Part shown: positions 14,569 through 20,797 of the stretch, one piece after another
Layout of the letters: each line of letters opens with the position of its first letter
Position numbering within the stretch: position 1 is the first letter of the stretch
Source of the DNA: Erysipelotrichaceae bacterium
GTDB taxonomy: Bacteria > Bacillota_I > Bacilli_A > Erysipelotrichales > Erysipelotrichaceae
Assembly: GCA_019415435.1 (NCBI GenBank)
Contig: DXZE01000038.1
Span: 1-20,797, forward strand
Direction of reading: 5' to 3'
DNA length: 20,797 nucleotides
Notes under the pieces: model-generated
Told to the model about the DNA's origin: nothing
Database searches by the model: none
Seen by the model: only the letters and a program-made list of their open reading frames with translations
Translations under genes and position numbers: made by a program

Positions 14569-16986
14569 ATGAAATTCCTTGCATTTGTCCCTTCGAATAA
14601 TGATATAGACATGGATCGTATTGCCCGTCTGCATGAACGCATGCAGAACAGAAAAGCCAGCATCTGCAGTGAGCGGGCTCTTTTCTATACCCATTCCTTC
14701 AAAGAAACAGAAGGCAAGCCTTATATAATCCGTAAGGTTGAGGCATTTGCGTATACATTGCGTCATATGACGATTTATATCGAACCAGACAGTCTGATCT
14801 TCGGTAATCAGGCAAGCAGGGACTTTGCGGCACCAGTATTTCCAGAGTATTCCATAGACTGGGTTGTAGAAGAACTGGATCAGTTTGATAAACGTAATGG
14901 CGATGTATTTACATGCGGTGAAAAGGTTAAACAGGATATCCGTTCTATCGCATCATATTGGCATGGACATACGCATGAAGATGAAGTAAAGCGTCATACT
15001 ACCAATCGGATTGCCTTAGCCGAAAAGCAGAAAGTGATTCATCGCGGCGGTATTTCCATGTCTGGTGATGGTCATATAGTGCCAGATTATGAAATGGTTT
15101 TAAAAAGAGGGCTTAGAGATATTCAGAAGGAAGCAGAAGAGAAATTAAAGAATCCTGATCTTACGAAAGAAAATCAGGAATTCTATGAAGCAGTCTCCAT
15201 TTCTTTAAACGGGGTACTGGATTATATCAAACGGTATGCCTCTCTTGCCTATGAAATGGCCGAAAAAGAATCAGATCCAAAGCATAAAGAAGAACTCATG
15301 GTAATGGGAGACATGGCTTCTTCACTTATGGAACATCCTTCTCAAAGCTATTATGAGGGTGTAGAAACAGTCTATCTGATACATGTGTTACAGATGATTG
15401 AATCCAATGGTCATTCTTTCTGTTATGGAAGGTTTGATCAGTATATGTATGATCTTTACAGACATGATATTGAGAACGGTGTACTGACAAAGGAAAAAGC
15501 ACTGGAAATAACGACCCATATGTTTCTGATGAACAGTACCCAGAATAAAGTCAGACCATATGGACATACAAAGTTCTCACAAGGCTATCCTTTATATTCC
15601 AATCTGATGATTGGAGGGTATAAGCCGGATGGTACAGACGGCACAAATGAGTTGAGTTACCTATGCATTGAAGCTATGAATCTGACCGCTATGGCTGAAC
15701 CAAACTTCTCCATGCGCTATAACAAAGATACACCAAAGTCACTGTTAAGACTTGCGGCTATGTTAATCCGTACCGGATGCGGTATGCCAAGCATGTTTAA
15801 TGATGATGTGGCAGCTAAGGGAATAGAAGACTTAGGAATCAGGCATGAAGATGCACTCGATTATTGTGCGATTGGATGCGTGGAAACCGGTGTACCGGGT
15901 AAGTATGGACATCGTGCAACCGGTATGACTTATGTGAACTGGGCAAAGATACTGGAATTAATTCTGCATAATGGCACCGATCCTGTAACAGGCATTCAGA
16001 TGATCAGTGTCAATGGAAAGAAAGGGAGTACCGTACATTTCGATAGTTATGAAGAACTATGGAATGCCTGGAAGAAATTTCTGAAGTTTTACTCTGATAT
16101 AGCTGTAGAGTCCGATGAGATCTGTGACAGGTCTCTGGCCAAATATGATGCCGATCCGTTTGCGTCATGTCTGATTCATAACAGCATGAAGACTGGCAAG
16201 ACATTGAAAAACGGCGGGTGTCAGTATGATGTGATATCCCAATCCAATATCGGTCCTGCCGTATTAGGCAATTCTTTGATGGCTGTTAAAAAACTAGTCT
16301 TTGATGATCATGTGATTACCTTTGAAGAATTATTGGATGCCATGCATCATAACTGGAAGGGTAAAGAAGGAGAGAGAATTCATGGCCTTTGTCTTTCTGT
16401 ACCGAAGTTTGGAAATGATAATGATGAAGTGGATCGGATTGTAGCGGATGTGTATGAATCCTACCTGGATCTTTTGCCTTCTTATCATACTTTAAGAGAA
16501 GGGAAAGGTCCTGAAGTCAGCTGCTATACAATGTCGACATCCAATATTACATCCTATGTTCCAAATGGCATGGATGTAGGTGCTACACCTGATGGAAGAG
16601 TCGCAGGAAGTCCATTGAATGAAGGCTGTTCTCCTGTACAGGGGACGGATGTCAATGGTCCTACCGCAGTGATTCATTCTGTCAGTAAGCTTCCTAATGA
16701 AAGAGTAGCCGCAGGACAGTTATTGAATATGAGATTTTCACCAGCATCTTTACAGGGTAATGAAAATCTGGACAAATTCTGTGCCTTTTTAAGAGGCAGT
16801 TACAGACTTGGCATCTATCATAATCAGTTTAATGTTATTGACTCAAAGACACTCCGTAAGGCACAGAAAACACCTGAACAATACCGCAGCTTAATCGTCA
16901 GAGTCGCAGGTTATTGTGCACAGTTTGTTTCTTTAATGCCAGAGACACAGAATGCCATTATTGCAAGAACGGAAAACAGACTATGA
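14569..16986 (+). CDS. Glycyl radical enzyme, C-x-E dehydratase/lyase type, substrate unknown
   Basis: An oxygen-sensitive radical enzyme of 805 residues. The thiyl-radical Cys437 and general-base-like Glu439 lie in GCVETGVPGKYG, and the radical glycine is Gly781 in RVAGYC near the C-terminus. Pyruvate formate-lyase has two adjacent cysteines and no such Glu, so the common label formate acetyltransferase would be wrong. The motif also differs from GCVEPQ of glycerol and propanediol dehydratases and choline lyase. C-x-E members remove water or another group from polyols, hydroxyproline, choline or anhydro-sugar phosphates. Start ATG has AAAGGAG upstream. It overlaps the activase gene by four bases (ATGA) and follows deoC, pointing to a sugar or polyol phosphate substrate. 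Confidence 0.9.
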   Translation: MKFLAFVPSNNDIDMDRIARLHERMQNRKASICSERALFYTHSFKETEGKPYIIRKVEAFAYTLRHMTIYIEPDSLIFGNQASRDFAAPVFPEYSIDWVVEELDQFDKRNGDVFTCGEKVKQDIRSIASYWHGHTHEDEVKRHTTNRIALAEKQKVIHRGGISMSGDGHIVPDYEMVLKRGLRDIQKEAEEKLKNPDLTKENQEFYEAVSISLNGVLDYIKRYASLAYEMAEKESDPKHKEELMVMGDMASSLMEHPSQSYYEGVETVYLIHVLQMIESNGHSFCYGRFDQYMYDLYRHDIENGVLTKEKALEITTHMFLMNSTQNKVRPYGHTKFSQGYPLYSNLMIGGYKPDGTDGTNELSYLCIEAMNLTAMAEPNFSMRYNKDTPKSLLRLAAMLIRTGCGMPSMFNDDVAAKGIEDLGIRHEDALDYCAIGCVETGVPGKYGHRATGMTYVNWAKILELILHNGTDPVTGIQMISVNGKKGSTVHFDSYEELWNAWKKFLKFYSDIAVESDEICDRSLAKYDADPFASCLIHNSMKTGKTLKNGGCQYDVISQSNIGPAVLGNSLMAVKKLVFDDHVITFEELLDAMHHNWKGKEGERIHGLCLSVPKFGNDNDEVDRIVADVYESYLDLLPSYHTLREGKGPEVSCYTMSTSNITSYVPNGMDVGATPDGRVAGSPLNEGCSPVQGTDVNGPTAVIHSVSKLPNERVAAGQLLNMRFSPASLQGNENLDKFCAFLRGSYRLGIYHNQFNVIDSKTLRKAQKTPEQYRSLIVRVAGYCAQFVSLMPETQNAIIARTENRL

Positions 16987-17774
16987 CAACAGGACTGATA
17001 TCTGAAATACAGACATATTCCATTAAAGATGGTCCTGGTATACGCAGTACCGTCTTTATGGTTGGCTGCTCACTTCGCTGCAAGTGGTGCTGCAATCCGG
17101 AATTAATGTTACCAGGGAAGAAAACAATGCACTTTACAAAAAATAATCATACCTTCACGAAAGAGGTGGGTTATGAAATTGAAAGCCATGCCTTATATGA
17201 GAAACTGATGCGTGACAAAGTCTTCTATGAAGAAAGCAATGGCGGTGTTACTTTTTCAGGTGGTGAACCGGGTTTACAGGCAGAATTTGTGAACGAAACA
17301 GCATCGTATCTAAAACAAAACGGAATACATACAGCTTTGGATACATGCGGTTATGTAAGTAATGAAACAATGAATCTTGCAATTGAAAACATGGATCTGA
17401 TTCTTTTTGATCTGAAAGCATATGATACAAAGATACATGAAATATGTACGGGTAAAGAGAATCATCAGATTCTCAATAATCTGTATGCCATAGCTGAAAA
17501 GGGTAAGGATATATGGATCAGAATGGTGATTGTACCGGGATGGAATGATGATCTTTCAGATATAGAAAAGAGATTTGATGTCATTCATAATCTTGAAAGT
17601 GTAATCAAAAGGGTGGATGTATTGCCATATCATACGCTTGGTGAAGGCAAATACGATCGACTGAGCATTCCATATCCATTAAAAGGTACACCATATGTTT
17701 CAGAAAGTTATCTTGATAAACTGAAAGATCTTGCGATCAGAAAGAATATTGAAATTCATATAGAACAGATATAA
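16983..17774 (+). CDS. Glycyl radical enzyme activating enzyme (radical SAM)
   Basis: It uses S-adenosylmethionine and a 4Fe-4S cluster to make the glycyl radical on the preceding enzyme. The cluster ligands are in CSLRCKWC (C-x3-C-x2-C, about residues 29-36); the SAM-binding GGEP segment and the DTCGY segment follow. Start ATG 16983 overlaps the upstream TGA, giving 263 residues and the normal opening with a DGPGIRST motif. Activases of C-x-E glycyl radical enzymes usually carry a ferredoxin-like insert with two more clusters; here that stretch (about 42-62) has no cysteines, so the protein has a single cluster like pyruvate formate-lyase activase. Last gene of the operon before a shared terminator. 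Confidence 0.92.
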   Translation: MTTGLISEIQTYSIKDGPGIRSTVFMVGCSLRCKWCCNPELMLPGKKTMHFTKNNHTFTKEVGYEIESHALYEKLMRDKVFYEESNGGVTFSGGEPGLQAEFVNETASYLKQNGIHTALDTCGYVSNETMNLAIENMDLILFDLKAYDTKIHEICTGKENHQILNNLYAIAEKGKDIWIRMVIVPGWNDDLSDIEKRFDVIHNLESVIKRVDVLPYHTLGEGKYDRLSIPYPLKGTPYVSESYLDKLKDLAIRKNIEIHIEQI

Positions 17775-17775
17775 A

Positions 17776-17800
17776 AACATCCTGAATTTATCAGGATGTT
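17776..17800. terminator. Shared bidirectional terminator between convergent genes
   Basis: AACATCCTGA (17776-17785) and TCAGGATGTT (17791-17800) form a perfect 10-bp stem with a 5-base loop. Read on the minus strand it is followed by a T run, so it best serves the DeoR-type gene; read on plus it ends the activase transcript less strongly. Its right arm overlaps the stop codon of the minus-strand gene. Confidence 0.8.
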
Positions 17801-18557
17801 ATATCAGTATAAAGTTATCAGGAAGATCATCTTCAGAGTAATCTGAAGGATGATTCATGATGACATTTGTGAACATATCCGTTGATACAGGATGATAGAA
17901 ACTTCTTGTATGCAGCTTGGATGCATCTGCGGGCAGGTAAGCCTGACTGGCATTACGCAGGGCATCTTTTTTTATCTCAGCTGTATCTGTTTCAGCGGTA
18001 TATATCAGCTTCTCTTCAGCATCTATGCCAAGACACGATATGAATGCAATATCGAAGTGAAACTGATTTAGATCATGACTTGCAAGAGGTCCTGCAATCA
18101 TAGAGTATTTCTGAATCAGTCTGCCTCCTAAAAGATAAACTTCAATATCTGTATCATGACATTGTTCTGCGACAAGCAGGGAATTGGTGATAATCCGTAT
18201 ATCTTCTGCGTGCATATAAGGAATAATAGCTGCAGTAGAAGTGCCGCCATCTACATAGATGGTCATGCCATCTTTGATAAGACCAGCCGCATATTTACCT
18301 ATGGCATTCTTTTCTTCAGCGTGCTCAGTACGCTCCCGCATGTTTTTTTCCTGAGACATGGATACGGTATGTGTCGCTTTTAAGGATCTGGCACCGCCAT
18401 GAACTCTCTGAATCAATCCCTGTTCTTCCAGAGACTGCATGTCTCTGCGGATGGTCATCTCGGTTACGCCAAGTATTTTACTCAACTGGGCAGTAGCCAT
18501 AATGCCATGATTGTTAATTAATTCCAGTTCTTTCTGGAAACGTTCGGTAGCTATCAT
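17799..18557 (-). CDS. DeoR/GlpR-family transcriptional repressor
   Basis: A 252-residue regulator with an N-terminal winged helix (recognition helix about 30-42, VTEMTIRRDM) and the HGGA wing motif, followed by a DeoRC sensor domain with the phosphosugar-binding DGGTST segment near 100. The family usually binds a sugar phosphate and controls neighbouring catabolic genes. ATG 18557 is preferred because AGGAG lies 8 bases upstream; a TTG two codons earlier is too close to it. It lies convergent to the aldolase-radical enzyme operon and downstream of glnN on the same strand, without a clear terminator between. A dyad over its start suggests self-control. Confidence 0.9.
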   Translation of the reverse strand: MIATERFQKELELINNHGIMATAQLSKILGVTEMTIRRDMQSLEEQGLIQRVHGGARSLKATHTVSMSQEKNMRERTEHAEEKNAIGKYAAGLIKDGMTIYVDGGTSTAAIIPYMHAEDIRIITNSLLVAEQCHDTDIEVYLLGGRLIQKYSMIAGPLASHDLNQFHFDIAFISCLGIDAEEKLIYTAETDTAEIKKDALRNASQAYLPADASKLHTRSFYHPVSTDMFTNVIMNHPSDYSEDDLPDNFILI

Positions 18558-18578
18558 AAACAAAACTCCTGTGTTTAT
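18556..18578. promoter_or_regulatory. Operator over the DeoR-type gene start, ATAAACA-N9-TGTTTAT
   Basis: A perfect 7-bp inverted repeat with a 9-base centre covers both the ribosome site (CTCCT on plus, 18566-18570) and the first bases of the start codon of the minus-strand regulator. Its TAAACA core is shared with the sites at the deoC promoter, consistent with autoregulation and joint control. Confidence 0.5.
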
Positions 18579-18608
18579 CTTATCATGACAGCTGTTTGTT
18601 CAGCTACA

Positions 18609-20702
18609 TCAATCCAGATTGAACAGCATTTCTTCATACAGTGGAAGCTTATAATAATTTCTTGATGCGATTTCTTCATAGCGTCCAATGTACTTCCGTA
18701 CTTCTTCCATAGCCGGCGCTACACTGTAATAGATCTTCTTACCGCATTCATAATCATCACCAGCCGCATTCGCCTCTTTCCATAACTGGGTCATCTTATC
18801 CACATAAGAATATGTCTTGTCGATTAACTCAGATAACTGACTCATTCTCTTCGTGACAAAACCAGGTGTGTTCTTGCCTGCTTCTGCTGCTGTCTTTGCA
18901 TAGAATTCATAGTCCTGGGTCATAGCCGGAAGGACATCCTTGCGAACCATTTCAATTAAAGTCTTTACTTCAATATCCATGACTCTGTCATACTGTTCTT
19001 CCATGATCTTGCGGTTGGCTTCCAGTTCCTTTTCCGTATAGACACCAAGAGAAGTAAACAGATGTATTACCTTAGGATCCTTTAATGCCTGGGTAGCTTC
19101 AATAAAGCTCTTTACGTTTGGAAGACCTCTTCTTTCAGCTTCCTTGATCCATTCTTCACTATAGCCATCACCAGAGAAAAGAATACGCTTATGATCATGA
19201 ATGATGTTACGGCATATATCCAATGCCTTATCTCTGGCATCCTGAATATATTTAATGCCTTCTAACTCTGAAGCTATCTCGTTTAAGCTTTCAGCCATGA
19301 TGCTGTTTAAAACCGTATTCGCAAATGAAGCAGACATGCTGGAACCAAGCATTCTGAATTCAAACTTATTACCCGTAAAGGCAACCGGAGAAGTACGGTT
19401 ACGGTCGGTATTATCATGAGGGATATAGGCAAGATTGTTCAACGGGCTGAAGTCACTAACCGTAACGGTTTTCTTCTGGGAAGGGTGATCCTTATAAAGA
19501 GAATACAGAATATCTTCAATATAAGAGCCAAGATAGATAGAGATAATAGCTGGCGGAGCTTCATTAGCACCTAAGCGATGGTCATTACCAGCGCTGGAAG
19601 CACTGAGTCTTAATAACAGCGCATATTCATCTACCGCTTTTATGAATGCACAGATAAAGGTTAAGAATCTGACATTCTCACTTGGCTTTTTCCCTGGATC
19701 AAACAGATTTACATCTGTATCTGTAATAATAGAGTAATTGTTATGCTTGCCTGAACCATTGACACCATCAAATGGTTTTTCATGTAACAGACATGCAAGT
19801 CCATGTCTTTCAGCTGTTTTCTTTAAAATATCCATCGTCAGCTGGTTCTGGTCTACCGCAACATTACCATCCGAGAAGATTGGAGCCAATTCAAACTGAC
19901 CAGGGGCTACTTCATTATGTTCTGTCTTGGCATAGATGCCTAACTTCCATAACTGTTCATTGACATCTTTCATAAATGCCTTGACTCTTAATGGAATAGC
20001 ACCGAAGTAGTGATCATCTAGTTCCTGTCCCTTTGTGGCAGGCATACCGAATAAAGTTCTGCCAGTTAATTTGAGATCCAGACGTCTGTCAAAATACTTG
20101 CGGTCTATTAAGAAATATTCCTGTTCCAGACCTACTGAAATATTGCAGGACTTAACTTCTTTATCTCCTAAAAGATTTACTACTTTAGTGGCAGCTGCAC
20201 TCAGTGCATCTACAGACTTCAGAAGCGGATCCTTGCGGTCTAATGCCTCACCATTGTAAGAGACAAAGATTGTCGGAATACATAATGTATTTTCACGAAT
20301 GAAGACAGGAGACTTTACATCCCAATATGTATAGCCTCTGGCTTCAAATGTAGCTCTTAATCCACCTGAAGGGAAAGAGGAAGCATCTGGTTCTCCCTTG
20401 ATTAACATCTTGCCAGAGAATCTTGAAATAGGCTGATTATTATGATCCGGTTCAATGAAGGCATCATGTTTTTCAGCAGTACCGCCTGTTAATGGCTGGA
20501 ACCAGTGGGTGAAGTGGGTTGCGCCATGTTCCATGGCCCATCTCTTCATTGCATGAGCAATCGCATCCGCAGTAGCTCTGTCCAAAGCACCTTCATTTGC
20601 CTGGGTTTTCTTCCATGCATCAAAGACAGGTCTTGGCAATCTTTCTTCCATTTCTCTGATACCGAATACCTGTGATCCAAAATCTTCAAATGGCTTTTCC
20701 AT
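18609..20702 (-). CDS. glnN: Type III glutamine synthetase (GSIII)
   Basis: It makes glutamine from glutamate, ammonium and ATP. The 697-residue length and the opening FGSQVFG, the RWAMEHGATHFTHWFQP segment and PDASSFPSGGLR are hallmarks of GSIII, the large hexamer-of-dimers form found in Bacteroidetes, cyanobacteria and anaerobic Firmicutes, and clearly unlike 450-residue GSI. The active-site segment with GSGKHNNYS (about residue 320) is intact. Start ATG at 20702 has AGGAG 9 bases upstream. No terminator with a T run follows, so read-through into the DeoR-type gene 51 bases on is possible. Together with gltBD it completes ammonium assimilation. Confidence 0.96.
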   Translation of the reverse strand: MEKPFEDFGSQVFGIREMEERLPRPVFDAWKKTQANEGALDRATADAIAHAMKRWAMEHGATHFTHWFQPLTGGTAEKHDAFIEPDHNNQPISRFSGKMLIKGEPDASSFPSGGLRATFEARGYTYWDVKSPVFIRENTLCIPTIFVSYNGEALDRKDPLLKSVDALSAAATKVVNLLGDKEVKSCNISVGLEQEYFLIDRKYFDRRLDLKLTGRTLFGMPATKGQELDDHYFGAIPLRVKAFMKDVNEQLWKLGIYAKTEHNEVAPGQFELAPIFSDGNVAVDQNQLTMDILKKTAERHGLACLLHEKPFDGVNGSGKHNNYSIITDTDVNLFDPGKKPSENVRFLTFICAFIKAVDEYALLLRLSASSAGNDHRLGANEAPPAIISIYLGSYIEDILYSLYKDHPSQKKTVTVSDFSPLNNLAYIPHDNTDRNRTSPVAFTGNKFEFRMLGSSMSASFANTVLNSIMAESLNEIASELEGIKYIQDARDKALDICRNIIHDHKRILFSGDGYSEEWIKEAERRGLPNVKSFIEATQALKDPKVIHLFTSLGVYTEKELEANRKIMEEQYDRVMDIEVKTLIEMVRKDVLPAMTQDYEFYAKTAAEAGKNTPGFVTKRMSQLSELIDKTYSYVDKMTQLWKEANAAGDDYECGKKIYYSVAPAMEEVRKYIGRYEEIASRNYYKLPLYEEMLFNLD

Positions 20703-20797
20703 ATTGTTAGTCTCCTTTTATGCAAAAAGCGTAAATCGATATTCAGATATGGTCAACGTTAAAAATGAAGAAATCAGTCAAAAACAGAAATTAAAAT
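20703..20797 (-). promoter_or_regulatory. glnN upstream region with weak promoter candidate
   Basis: The 95 bases upstream of glnN hold a TTGACC (plus-strand GGTCAA, 20751-20756) that could be a -35 box, but the -10 position 17 bases on (TACGCT) is poor. No copy of the TGTAAAT dyad from the gltB region was found. The window ends here. Confidence 0.25.

Noticed and set aside
14569..16986. Calling the radical enzyme pyruvate formate-lyase (pflB)
   Set aside because: The Cys-Cys pair of pyruvate formate-lyase is absent and a C-x-E motif is present, so a dehydratase/lyase role is more likely.

Overview
The window is a moderately AT-rich stretch of a chromosome from an anaerobic, low-GC Gram-positive bacterium, most likely a gut Erysipelotrichia-type Firmicute. 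The clues are strong AGGAGG-type ribosome sites, a type III glutamine synthetase, an oxygen-sensitive glycyl radical enzyme with its activase, a two-subunit glutamate synthase, and standard code use (TGA as stop, TGG for Trp). The lineage is inferred from gene style only. No tRNA, rRNA, insertion sequence, prophage or CRISPR array was seen.

Layout. Positions 1-237 hold a hairpin, an intrinsic terminator and an AT-rich control region. Then come gltB and gltD (glutamate synthase) and, behind a hairpin that doubles as terminator and ribosome-site trap, an FMN-dependent alpha-hydroxy-acid dehydrogenase with an N-terminal cysteine cluster. Next are a membrane-anchored CapA-type metallophosphoesterase, a small two-helix membrane protein and a stand-alone GltD-like flavoprotein closed by a terminator. 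A second block (10029-12372) holds a 37-kDa nucleoid-associated protein, an HD-domain hydrolase and a zinc-ribbon membrane protein, ending in its own terminator. A two-gene unit follows: an unrecognised helical protein translationally coupled to a patatin-like lipase.

The most interesting part is 13692-18578: a DeoC-family aldolase, a glycyl radical enzyme of the C-x-E dehydratase/lyase type (not pyruvate formate-lyase), its overlapping activase and, convergently, a DeoR/GlpR-type repressor. Similar TAAACA-containing inverted repeats sit in the aldolase promoter and over the repressor's own start codon, suggesting one regulon. I propose that the radical enzyme makes a deoxy-sugar phosphate, possibly from a pentitol 5-phosphate, that the aldolase then cleaves. 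This is by analogy with the E. coli YbiW/PflD plus FsaA/FsaB anhydroglycolysis pathway and is untested.

The right end carries type III glutamine synthetase on the minus strand. With gltBD at the left end, the window holds both halves of the GS-GOGAT ammonium assimilation route. Several genes (7336, 8566, 12430, 13780) lack a ribosome site and have -10-like hexamers ending 6-10 bases before the ATG, which suggests leaderless transcripts.
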